This document shows positions 48,801 to 58,389 of a DNA stretch of 64,000 nt, one piece after another (positions within the stretch are counted from its first letter, which is position 1; each line of letters opens with the position of its first letter). The stretch is from Stictocephala bisonia (taxonomy: Eukaryota > Arthropoda > Insecta > Hemiptera > Membracidae). The position numbers and the translations under genes are program-made. Under the pieces are notes generated by a model. It worked only from the letters and a program-made list of their open reading frames with translations. It was not told the origin of the DNA and searched no databases. The stretch covers positions 1,586,413 through 1,650,412 of the forward strand of contig JAQJVL010000111.1 in NCBI GenBank assembly GCA_035578905.1, written 5' to 3'.

Positions 48801-49439
48801 AATAAATTGATTTCGCTGTAAAAAGTCTACTTTTCTAAACAAATATTACTTTGTTTTTTTTTTTTTGTACTATTTTTTATAAAAACAAAATGACATAAAA
48901 AAATGTTAAGAAATAAAATACAGCAGCAAAACCGGTACTGACTGGAAAATTGACAATTGTTGAAAAGAATTGGCCTTTCGGCTCAACATACATTCAGAAG
49001 TCAGACAGAGAAGGTCTGGCGTGTAGCCACCTGAGGAGACGGCAGACGGGAGGAAGGGGTAATTGGGGTTTCCGGTTGAAAATACTACGAAAACCTACTA
49101 TACAGGAAATGATTCTTGGGACTATATTGCACTTCGTCCGGCGGATTAAACTGGACGTAGTTCCAACTTCTATCGCCAGTGTCGCATGACTTCTATATTT
49201 TCTTTCCCTTTAGAGCCCTCTTAAAAAATCTGTAGATATTTTTATAAGTATTTATTTATAAACAATATGTTTGTGATAATTAGGAAAATATAATAAAAGT
49301 TAAAAAATATATATATCATATGGTCTTTTGTCAGCTACCATTCAGTAATTGTTTTCTTTAAGCTGTGATATATATTTGGATTAAGATCCAAAAGTCATGC
49401 AATATATAATATAATATAAAAGTGATCTTCTGTCACAAA

Positions 49440-50130
49440 GCTAAATCCAATCCATCGAGCCATCTAAGACCTGCCTCACTTATTCTGTGCATACTAGCCA
49501 ATCCCTCCGTGAAAGAACGCAGGGGACACATAATCTGTAATTATGTGATCCATTGTTTGGATAGACTCCCCGCAATCACATTACTGATCTAGTGTCAATC
49601 CCCATTTATACTTCCCGTAGTTACATCTACCCACGCCAGTTCGGAACCGATTCAAAAGTGTCCATTCCCTCTATCCACCTACAGGTATTGATGGAGCACT
49701 AATAAGGAACTAAGGTAATTATGTCCATCAAAACTGTTCCACTCTACGGCCCAGATAGTATTGGGCGAAAAATTTGAACTGCTAAACTGGGAAGCAGTAC
49801 GTAGAGGTGGGTTTCGAGATTTTAAGCGACCGTTCTGACGAGGGAGATCCTGGATAATGGGGAGGTGCGGGGCATTCAAGATCATAATGAATTCTTTAAG
49901 TAGTGCCTCCTGCCGTCTTATCTCTGGAGAAGCTATATTGCACAGTACCGGGAGCCAAGGAAATGGAATTGCCATGAGAGTTGGCATTAAGTTGGACATG
50001 CTCTCATGGCTCTCATAGCTCTATTAAGTTGGAAATCGATCACTTTTGTATGTGCGCTATTTAGCTATACGGGAGCACTGAATTCAGCAGCGGAATATAC
50101 CAGAGACAAAGAAGTTGTACGCAGGAAGTT
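49440..50130 (-). pseudogene. Non-LTR retrotransposon ORF2 C-terminal part, decayed
   Basis: On the minus strand the order is LRTTSLSLVYSAAEFSAPV (from about 50127), LNSAHTKVIDFQLNRAMRA, WLPVLCNIASPEIRRQEALL (within the 106-codon open stretch 49679-49999), LPIIQDLPRQNGRLKSRNPP, then LNRFRTGVGRCNYGKYKWGL, CDCGE and TMDHI. This is the region beyond the RT thumb in Jockey-like elements, ending in a Cys/His cluster (CDCG...H). Stops and frameshifts interrupt it (for example the stop after SAPV). The RT itself is not present upstream. Confidence 0.85.
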
Positions 50131-52452
50131 GTAATTTAAAAGTGTTCAATTACAGAAATTGACGAGCATAATTTCATTTTTCAGTCTGCGATCAATAATT
50201 TACAAATGTGAGAATATTTGGTCCCAATCTTCTTTACCCACTTGGATTGCCATTTCCATGCTAATGTGATGCTTATCTCTCTTACACGGTTTAGCCGATC
50301 TTTGGTTTATTAAGAGCTGTGATTATGAGTCGTAACGACTTCCCCAGATTAAAACCCCATTTACCCCCACACCTACGAACACATTACCATCTACCAATTA
50401 CCATTTCCAACCGCTCAGTTGATTTTATGATCGAATCATCCTTCTGGATCACCACCGTTCTCGCATCACTTAATTTGCACTCATTTCGAAAACGTTTAAC
50501 TCCCCTTAGACCCTTTAGGCACATTTCATTTGCAAGTTAAGTTGTATTTCCTTATTAAGCACTACGATCATTAAATTTAATGAGGTTTAGTTTTATTACT
50601 CTATTTACAAAACAAACATATTTTTATGGACATGACATATCAATCGATATAGGCCTAATCTAGGTTGTAGTCAAGTGTGACTGTAGTACTCAGTGCTCTG
50701 TATCATGAGGTTCCTGCAATGAAGTAGGTTTTATCTTCGGGATAGGCCAAGTGTGTAGACCCTTTATTTGTTAGTATACAAACTTAATCAGTTGAACCAT
50801 ATTTAGTCTGAAAAATACAATACTTAAATTGAATCTAGTATAATATTAGAGATATGCTGTATGTTACAAGACTCTTCGGGTTCCTTCTCCATTCATGATT
50901 TGTCAACTCTCCCACCTGCAGTACGTACTCCAGTATTACGTACTCTTCCCGACTAAGGACACATAACTGAAATTTCCATTCTCTTCGGCCTTCATGGGCA
51001 CATAACTTTGCGTACCCTCCCAACTATATTGCAGGCTCCTAACTTCTAGCACATAGCTATTAGATAATAGGTTAGCTCTGTCATCAACACGTGGGAATGT
51101 ATCTTGATATTCTTCCATCAACCTCGAGCAGACAAGTTGACTACAGATTTTTCAACTCTAATTTAATGGCAAATAACTTGAAGGTCCTTCTTCCTTCTGT
51201 ACACCTACAAGATGTGAAGTGATGGACTTCCCTCTAGGCTTGCTTTATTTGCTTGAAATTAAAAAAATATTTCTCGTAGTTATGTTACTTCTATGATGGT
51301 CGATAATGTATATGGAAAACAGTTAAGGCCACAGACGAGTACAGTAAATTCATCACTGAATAAATGAATACACATATTCATTACGTTGCATAAAATACAA
51401 ACTATGCCTATCTATTGGCAATATACGTGAACAAATTATTGAATTTTCTTTATCACGGTCATGAAGACGGACTGTCATATTTATCCTCAAGTCATCAGCT
51501 ACCAATGTGTGTCGAGTAGATATTTCTCCAGTTTGCCATGCGATGGCAAGGCCAGTAACTTGTCAGTTCCTCCATTATTTCCCTCAAATCCACAAGGATA
51601 AATGAAGTGATTATTATCTATGTGTAGCGGCCACTGAGGCGTTCACTGTGGCTTAAGAAAGCGATATAGTTTTTTTTCTATGATGTTTTGTGCATCCATA
51701 GTGCATGCGGATATTACATTTTCTGAGTCAGTTTGTTAAGACAAGACGTTTAAGGTCTTTATACGGTAAGAGAAACTCGTACTATCGTCGCGTCCTGTCA
51801 TGTTACTATCATACAATGTGCAGCAGCTTCTAGTGCGTCGAGTCTCACGCCCTCATTCAGTCAAAACGTCTGTGTGTGGCAGGCCCACTTGACAGAATCT
51901 CCCACCCCAAGTATACAGTCTTTAATGGCAGCCCATTCTACGTGAAAATAGTTGAATGAAAGCAGTTTTACACAGCACCTGACAGACGTCACCGACGGAC
52001 GTGTGTGAACTTTGAAAACATCGGTCACCTGCAATAAGTTAACCCAGATAGGCGTCACAGACGCCGGCGAGGAAACTATCAGCTCGGAACTCCAAGTAAC
52101 TGAACTTTTGTAAATGTCAGCCGAAGGAAGCATGCGCACTTTCAAGTCATACACGTCAGCAAACCTCATATTACATAAGAGTCGATTGGTAAACTTTGTG
52201 TCTTGCGGTAGATGCTTTTATAAAAAGGCAAACATAATCGATTGTGTTATTCTAATAATCTGACATACAACTCTTCATCTGTACCATGACTGATACTTAA
52301 AGGTTACTATGGAACGGTATAGCTGAAGAACTGATCAATAACAGTAAATATGAATATATCACTATTAGAAAGGTTGAGATCGTTTAAACGCCAATATGAG
52401 TGTATTTGCTCTGTTATGTAATTAAATATTGTACCATAGTTTAAATTATTGA
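50131..52452. other. Unique sequence with unassigned frames
   Basis: Frames at 50319-50540 (+), 50835-51121 (-, two overlapping) and 51861-52169 (-, 102 codons) match no family I recognise and have no convincing splice or start context. 51500-52170 is slightly GC-richer. Confidence 0.45.
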
Positions 52453-52458
52453 TTTATT
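52453..52458 (-). terminator. Polyadenylation signal AATAAA
   Basis: AATAAA on the minus strand, beginning 16 bases beyond the TGA stop of the candidate terminal exon at 52475-52660. The short distance is acceptable for compact insect 3' ends, although the hexamer is common in AT-rich DNA. Confidence 0.35.
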
Positions 52459-52474
52459 TTTCTTCAATTGTGGT

Positions 52475-52660
52475 TCAAACTTCTTCAAGCTCGTCTATGA
52501 AAATTAGGGAGTGTGTTTTGAAACGCTTATCATCTCGTGCCAAATCCAAATAATATGTGATGAAACTCTCCGAACCGGTAGATGTTTCATATTTGATTAT
52601 CAGGATTTGCCCATTTGCTAATCCGTCGGCGTCTGCGAGGTACAATGTGAAACAGTCTAT
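52475..52660 (-). CDS. Candidate terminal exon, unknown protein
   Basis: Minus strand: an acceptor-like acagttacag precedes 61 open codons ending TGA (52477-52475). The peptide looks like folded-protein sequence with alternating hydrophobic and charged residues (CFTLYLADADGLANGQILII, then FITYYLDLARDDKRF and LIFIDELEEV at the C-terminus). It is GC-richer than its flanks, lacks an internal Met start, and is followed by AATAAA. An alternative acceptor six bases upstream (ttaacag) keeps the frame. The upstream polypyrimidine tract is weak. It could be the last exon of the minus-strand gene whose exon candidates lie at 56.9-58.3 kb, separated by a retrotransposon insertion. The link is inferred and no domain is recognised. 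Confidence 0.45.
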   Translation of the reverse strand: MDCFTLYLADADGLANGQILIIKYETSTGSESFITYYLDLARDDKRFKTHSLIFIDELEEV

Positions 52661-52879
52661 CTGTAACTGTTAACCCAGTTCTTACAATAGTTAGTTTAAA
52701 AATATACTGTGACATTATCTAAATTTAGTTCTAAAATCAACAAAAGTTACAATTAAAAACGATATCAAAGAATATCAACTTGGAGTCTATGGAACGCCAA
52801 GATCGCGGATAGTACGTTATCTTTTGATTGTCACTTCACCACTCATGTATTACACCTGAGACACTGTGGAAAGTGTCTG

Positions 52880-53242
52880 TTGGCCAGCGTGATAGTGGAG
52901 AGGATGACCCACATGACTACACTAACCCACCCTTGCAATCGCAGACCTGCGTCCAAACCATCTGCAGTGACCCCCATCGAATTACCGTTTGCGACTTATG
53001 CGGAGGCTGTCTCCAAGTCGGACACTAATAGTCTACCAAATTACCATCAGCTAAACACTTACGTTACTACTATAGAAAATAATAGTTTTTTAGGCAAGCC
53101 AACTCTAGACACCATTAATCCTGTATGCTCAACTGTGTCATTTTTTAGAAATGTAAATAGATCTTTACTAACTGGGCACGACATTGTTATTAATAGTAAT
53201 TTAATGGGTAAGATGAACGCTATTTATAAAAACAATGGATAA
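52880..53242 (+). other. Unassigned 120-codon frame upstream of the retrotransposon
   Basis: An open frame with Thr/Pro/Ser-rich start (NRRPASKPSAVTPIELPFAT) and no recognised domain. It could be a remnant of ORF1 of the following non-LTR element, since it lies directly 5' on the same strand. The endonuclease domain expected between ORF1 and the RT is missing, so a deletion junction near 53230 is likely if they belong together. Confidence 0.3.
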
Positions 53243-55749
53243 TATCATAACAAATTTCCCAGTGACCTGTTTTAAGTCCAATTCTAACACGAGGGTAAAA
53301 TCATGTGTTTATTTCCTCCATCATCACAAAAATTTAATGGCAATCATCATATAGTAAAAAAACATTTCGTTCATTTAGTGAAAAAAATAAACATTTCGTG
53401 GTTACCTTTAATCTGAGTCATTGAACAGTTTTTTCAGGAATTTCAACAGATGCTATGTTTTTCAAATTTACAGATATTTTCACAGATTATTTTTTAAATT
53501 CATTTCCTCTTGTTAAGAAAAGAACAAGGAACTCTGACCGACCTAAGTGACTAACTGAGCAGGTATTGGAAAGCCGGCGGCGTCTTTGGGATGCCTGTGT
53601 TCTGCAGAGATGTGGACCTCCAGCGCTCAGAAATTACTACAACCTGCTAAAAATCCACCATCATAAACTTATAAGGGAAGCTAAATCTAAGCAAGCAGAG
53701 GAGTTCATAACGACTAGATCTAATACCTCAAAAGCTACTTGGCAGGTTATCAATAGTTGCAGGACTTCCCATAAACAATCTAAAGGCAGCGGTGTGGACG
53801 AGCTGGTTCATGAGGGGCAAAGTGTGCGTGATCCGAAACTAATTGCTTCAATTCTTAACCAGTCTTTCGTGAATGTAGCAGAGAATTTGGGTCTGAATCA
53901 ATCTCAGAATCCCCCTCAACTTCAGCAATCAATATTTGTTTCACATTAAACGTGTTCCTAATTCCCTGTATTTCTCTGAGATAGTTTCTGAAACTATTAG
54001 TTCTGTAAACCTTTTGAAAAATAGCCATTCCTTAGACATATTTGTTATCTCGTCAAGTCTTTTGAAGGAATGTATTCAAGAGCTGGCACCTATCTTGACA
54101 TATTTATTTTATTTCTCTATATTGGAAGGTGTATTTCATACTGACCAAGACGATACCAGTTTTGAAAAAGGGAACAAGTAGATCTGACCCTAACTCCTAC
54201 AGAACCATATCAATTGCTCCAATTATATCTAATTTTTTTGAAAGAATTGTATTTAACAGACTAAATGCTTTTTTTAAACTCAACAACATAATACCGGATA
54301 GCCAGTTTGGATTCAGACCAAACTTGGATACGTCTTCTGCAGTAGCATCAGCAAAAAGCACGTACTCACCTCTCTTGAGTCTGGCGACCACACTGTAGGC
54401 CTTTTTTGCGATCTTAGTGAGGCCTGTGACGTTGTTGATCATGTCAATCTCTTACAGAAACTGGCTGGATACGGTGTCAGAGAGTTTCTTCTAAACTGTT
54501 TCAGGTCCTATTTGTTTGGTCGAGTTCAATGTGTCCAACTTTCTAGCTTTGGTGAAACCCATACGTCTGCATTTTCCACTGTAAATCAGGCGTGCCTCAG
54601 GGCTCTGTTCTGGGGCCTTTGCTTTTTATCCTCTGTATTAATGATCTTCCTAAATATGTTAACTCTGGTTTTGATAATTCACCACTCTCTGTTTCTTTAT
54701 TTGATGACGATACATGTCTCATTTTAAATTACAATAATTTTTCTTCTATAGTCGATATTTTTAATCACACTTCCTCTCAACTTATTCAGTGGTTTTCATG
54801 AAATAAATTGTACCTAAATGTAGCCAAAACCAGTATTATTGAATTTCATCCTCAACGCACCTATATTATTCCAAACTTATTTTGCATGGGCGACACTATT
54901 TTGAACAACACTCTGTTAACTAAATTCCTTGGAATCCATCTAGATTATAATTTATCATGGGACACTCATATTTCCAAGTTAGGGAGCCAGCTGAACACTT
55001 ATATATTTTCCCTGAGATGTTTGTCTTCATTCGCCTTTAGTAAGGTCCTCAACCTCGCGTATTATGGCCTCATTGAGAGTCGATTGAGATATAGAATACT
55101 TTTCTGGGGTTTCTGTAATTCTACTTTATTTAATCGAATATTTATTCTTCAGAAGAGGGCGCTAAGGATCGTCTGGGGTTTGGATCACAGGGCCAGCTGT
55201 AGGGAGCTCTTTCGGGCGGATGGTATCCTCACACTACCCAGCCTTTTAATATATGAGGTGGTAGTATATGTTTTTAAAAATAAAATCAAATTCCCTATCC
55301 ATAATCATAGCTACAATACTAGATGTAAAAACAATTTTACCACTGAAAATCTAGATCTTTTTAAAAAATCAGTTTTTAATTTTAGCCCTAAATATTTTAA
55401 TCTTCTCCCCCAAAATATAAAAACAATCGACAGTTTATCTCTGCTGAAAACCCGTTTGAGGAACCATTTTGTCGGGAGGGGTTTCTATACTATTGAGAAG
55501 CTCTTATGCAGCCTGTTTTATTTTTTAAATACTTTTTCTTACTGTAGCAGCTCTTATTGTAATAAAATAAATGTCAAGATCGGCTTAAGTCTAGGCCATA
55601 GTGAAAAATTGTCTTAGTATTAATTTACTTATGATGTTATTTGTGTATTATTTTGTGTTCTTGATTAATGATGTTATTTTTGTATTATGACTTATATATA
55701 AAACTGTAACAATTCATATTGTGCCAATAAATTAATCTTGAATCTTGAA
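53240..55749 (+). pseudogene. Non-LTR retrotransposon ORF2 (Jockey/CR1-like), decayed but with 3' end
   Basis: It begins at the end of the endonuclease (MDNIITNFP), then the linker (FKFTDIFTDYFLNSFPLVKK, WDACVLQRCG, LIREAKSKQAEEF). RT motifs follow: VLKKGTSRSDPNSYRTISIA, SQFGFRPNLDTSSAV, motif A FCDLSEACDVVDH (catalytic Asp kept), [18 protein letters not shown], and motif [10 protein letters not shown] (usual FADD, Ala replaced by Asp). The thumb (FLGIHLDYNLSWDTHISKL), IFILQKRALRIVWGLDHRAS and the YNTR tail complete it. At least three frameshifts occur (near 53940, 54390 and 54590), with a TGA at 54799-54801. The final 270-codon stretch 54808-55614 is intact. The tail is ccaataaattaatcttgaat with a second cttgaat copy, ending near 55749. 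Confidence 0.92.
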
Positions 55750-55985
55750 TGCCATAAAAGAAATATTAGTTTTACGTGCGTCAGATACTACCACTGCTTT
55801 GCTGAGATTCAGTGACATGTGGATGTCTTTAGCCTACCTTAAAGCCGAATATATTACTGATTGAAGAGTGAGATTGTCTCTCGTGTTAGATGTATTATTT
55901 TCATTCATCACCAGTGAAATAAAAAAGTGAAGTCATCCAGCGTTACACTACCTTTTATACAATCATTAACAGTCCCTCCAAGAAA
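55750..55985 (-). pseudogene. Possible R1-like RT remnant
   Basis: On the minus strand: VNDCIKGSVTLDDFTFLF (LDD in the place of the Y/F-x-DD motif), then after a frameshift NLTLQSVIYSALR, a stop, and AKDIHMSLNLSKAVVVSD. This resembles the segment after motif C of R1/I-like RTs (alternating helix, then LSxNPxKTxVV). It abuts the tail of the plus-strand element. The short length makes this tentative. Confidence 0.35.
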
Positions 55986-56046
55986 TCAAAAGAAATGCAC
56001 ATGAACGTCTTATCTTAAAGAACAATCCTGTGCTGCAACATTTTAA

Positions 56047-56065
56047 TTTTTTTTTTTTTTTTTTT
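56047..56065. repeat. Poly-T run
   Basis: About 19 uninterrupted T. It could be the A-tail of a minus-strand retroposed sequence, but no body is recognised next to it. Confidence 0.6.
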
Positions 56066-56496
56066 CAGTTGAAAAACATTACATAACCCATTTAACCCTA
56101 TGTATAACCTACTGCTACTATTTAACTAATACTGCTTTATCAAATAGTAACAAGTTACGATTGTACAATAGGCTAATTCAGGCCGTTAGCTGACTAGTCA
56201 GGCGCAGCAGTGTGACTGGAAGTTCATTGAGTCAGATCTGATCGACAGCTGCAGGTGCAGAAGCCGATGTAATTTTCCAGAGCATTAGCCTTGGTGATCG
56301 ACTACATTAGTGGGCTGCTTGCTTCACTCGTCCATCATAGTCTGGTTTTGTATCGACACTTAGAGCACGACTGGTCTTCTCGACATTGGCTCATCTGATT
56401 GTCAACTTGCAACAATGCAAGAAACTGTCTCTCTTCTCTGAGATCGGTAAGCTTTCATCTCACAAAATCTGACCGTAATTGAATAAATAAAAGTAG
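56066..56496. other. Spacer, nothing recognised
   Basis: Moderately GC-richer unique sequence with no open frame or repeat of note. Confidence 0.5.
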
Positions 56497-56714
56497 TTAC
56501 ATTTCAGGATTTCGAGATTCTATGAACCGAATATGAAGTTTGGCCGGTGTAATCTGTGAACCGAATATGAATTTTGGCCGGTGTAATATGTGAACCGAAT
56601 ATGAAGTTTGGCCGGTGTAATCTGTGAACCGAATATGAAGTTTAGCCGGTGTAATCTGTGAACCGAATATGAAGTTTGGCCGGTGTAATCTGTGAAATCT
56701 GAAAGCACAGTCCA
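56497..56714 (-). CDS. Possible exon overlapping a 34-bp minisatellite
   Basis: On the minus strand, an excellent acceptor (aatataacatttcag) opens a frame that joins in phase to the preceding exon candidate (56868-57065 ends with one base, this begins with two). It gives MDCAFRFHRLHRPNFIFG and then runs through five 34-bp repeats to a TAA at about 56499-56497. Because 34 leaves remainder one when divided by three, the repeats are read in rotating frames and all stay open. No good donor lies inside. It may instead be intronic with a fortuitous acceptor. Confidence 0.25.
56523..56694. repeat. 34-bp tandem repeat, five units
   Basis: tgaaccgaatatga starts at 56523, 56557, 56591, 56625 and 56659. 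Each unit continues agtttggccggtgtaatctg with one or two substitutions. Confidence 0.93.
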
Positions 56715-56867
56715 CTGAAATGTTATATTAACATTAAAGATAATCTTAGGAAGTGTGCTGAAAGGTATTTGGGATGCTGATACCGGACTTGTTTGAAAAA
56801 GAATCATCAAAGTCAATTCTTCCTGTTTTTAGAAACATTCTTCAAGATAGGTAATCAGTATACTTAC

Positions 56868-57065
56868 TGTATAATGTAAGTTCCACTTTGGCCTGTTGTG
56901 AACCAATGACATCAGAAGGAGGAGGTTCCAATTCTGAGCTGAAAATGCTCTGTTTCCTGGAATTCCTTAAAATAGACTTCTCAAAGTTTTCTGATGCTGT
57001 TAAACCATGATGGCCAGTATTCTCACCCTTACTTGAACTAGCATCATTACATTTAATTACTAGGC
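56868..57065 (-). CDS. Candidate 198-bp internal exon, unknown protein
   Basis: Minus strand: acceptor ttgtag (57070-57066, pyrimidine tract weak), one open frame over the whole length, and the strong donor ACA/gtaagta (56867-56861). Length 198 is divisible by three, phase 1 at both ends, compatible with the 36-bp exon at 57911-57946. The peptide is polar and disordered in the first part (SSSKGENTGHHGLTASENFE, then SIFSSELEPPPSDVIGSQQ) and ends in a strand-like AKVELTLY. A second acceptor four bases further in (cctag) also keeps the frame. The composition is unlike the AT-rich flanks. No domain is recognised. It is absent from simple long-frame searches because it contains no Met start. Confidence 0.5.
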
Positions 57066-57286
57066 CTACAACTTACTCGAGGATATTTAGGATATCTATC
57101 AACCTGATAGATAAACATACTGAAGTTATCAACGCAAATTTTAAATATATATAATAGAATAAAAAGAACAGTCATTAACCAACAAGGACGTAAAACATTA
57201 TCAACAAGAAAAATGAGCAGACAAAACAGTTTTCTTGTATGTTTCTAAGTAGACCTAGACAGTATCCGCAATCCTTCCAGTCGGCC

Positions 57287-57300
57287 ACCGTGACGTCACA
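57287..57300. promoter_or_regulatory. CRE-like palindrome
   Basis: cgtgacgtcacaag contains the full TGACGTCA site, in a GC-richer patch (57260-57400). Binding is not demonstrable from sequence alone. Confidence 0.25.
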
Positions 57301-57910
57301 AGGGTGCGGCCGGTTTGTCGTGTCAACCATCACACACGCCTGCCAGTGTTTTAATCAATTACTTCTAGGCTCGGTCCCAGCAGAGACACTAAACGGTGAC
57401 ATTTCATCTTATGAAATGAGTTGTTCAATCTGATAATAGGATTATGCAAGATTGGCATAGAAGTGGAGCTTGGCTAATCTGGTGAGTCATTGCCTGAGTT
57501 ATTGACGACAGCTGACCGGCTCTGACTCAATACTAACGGGTAGGAGTCAAAATTCAAGCAAATTGTTAATTTCTCCTGCGTGAAAGAAAGTATCAGCCTT
57601 ACTCATTATGTGACATCCAAAAACAATGAAGAGTCAGTTCTGCAGAAAACGGCTGTCTTCAGGAAGCAAGAGTTTTTTTTTAACATTGATTGTTTGTTAG
57701 GTTTGGAGTAGTTTACGTTTAGCTCAACAAGGCTGCTTTAAAGTAAATTCGTAGTGTCCTAAACTTATTCTTTGTATTATTTATTCAAAGCAAACAATGC
57801 TCCTTCAATGTTAGTATTGTCTGTACATTAATTATCTTAGACTTAGAGGGCAGAAAATTGAAGCTACGTATATTTTCTTTCAACAAATAATAATCTAAAA
57901 TTAAACTCAC

Positions 57911-57946
57911 CTCTACAGCCGTGATTACTTTCACATTCAGGAAAAT
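57911..57946 (-). CDS. Candidate 36-bp micro-exon
   Basis: Minus strand: acceptor cttttgttttgtgtag (ends 57947), 36 bp, then the consensus donor GAG/gtgagttt (57910 down). In the phase that fits the next exon (one base carried in and out) it encodes a cysteine-containing peptide, FPECESNHGCR, as in small extracellular modules. In the other open phase it reads IFLNVKVITAVE. A 36-bp symmetric exon with two strong splice sites is a good candidate for an in-frame cassette exon. Function unknown. Confidence 0.45.
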
Positions 57947-58239
57947 CTACACAAAACAAAAGTTTAATAAGTAAATTTCAGATATAATTAGATGTTTTAG
58001 TTAAACAGTTTATTTTTTATGTACTTTAGACCCAACACTCTAACTAAAACACTATGGTAAAGGCCAATATGTAATTTACTCAGTTATATGATGAATACAT
58101 TTATTTTATAACAGTAAATGCACGTTTTTATGTGATTGTTAAAGGGATATTATTTTTTCTAAGATAAGGTCAACTGTACTGTTTGTTGCAGACCGTCTAT
58201 AGTCTACATCACCATGTACATGCATGAATGATCCCTTAC

Positions 58240-58295
58240 CTCTGTAATAAGTGGATCTACATCCTCTCTGATACCGACTCCGCACCAAGCATAAT
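58240..58295 (-). CDS. Candidate 56-bp exon upstream of the micro-exon
   Basis: Minus strand: acceptor-like tagtctgag (ends 58296), 56 bp open in two frames, then the donor ACAGAG/gtaagg (58239-58234). One frame ends with one base (LCLVRSRYQRGCRSTYYR) and fits the cysteine phase of the 36-bp exon. The other ends on a codon boundary (YAWCGVGIREDVDPLITE) and fits that exon's alternative phase. I cannot decide between them. The acceptor lacks a good pyrimidine tract. Confidence 0.3.
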
Positions 58296-58389
58296 CTCAG
58301 ACTATTATATATATCTAAAAGTATTATTCTTGTATAGTTTGTAATATGATGGTCCATTCATTTTCCCTAAATCGAGATAGTGTATCCCT

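Larger units (their letters stand above)
44806..49224. mobile_element. Possible 4.4-kb TTAA-flanked non-autonomous element
   Basis: TTAAGAGGGCTCTAAA (44806-44821) recurs exactly inverted as TTTAGAGCCCTCTTAA (49209-49224). This would give 12-bp terminal inverted repeats bordered by TTAA, the target site of piggyBac-like elements. GC-richer patches lie near both ends (44820-44860 and 48940-49200), and internal subterminal repeats are present. No transposase is found inside; the middle is very AT-rich. A 16-bp inverted match could occur by chance in a 64-kb window, so this is an inference. Confidence 0.4.

Noticed and set aside
51861..52169. 102-codon minus-strand frame as a gene
   Set aside because: No family recognised, no splice or promoter context; kept only as an unassigned frame.
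57085..57111. 27-bp micro-exon between ctatcag and gtaagttg just upstream of the 198-bp exon
   Set aside because: It would leave an 11-nt intron before the 57065 acceptor, which is not workable. The two calls exclude each other and the longer exon is better supported.
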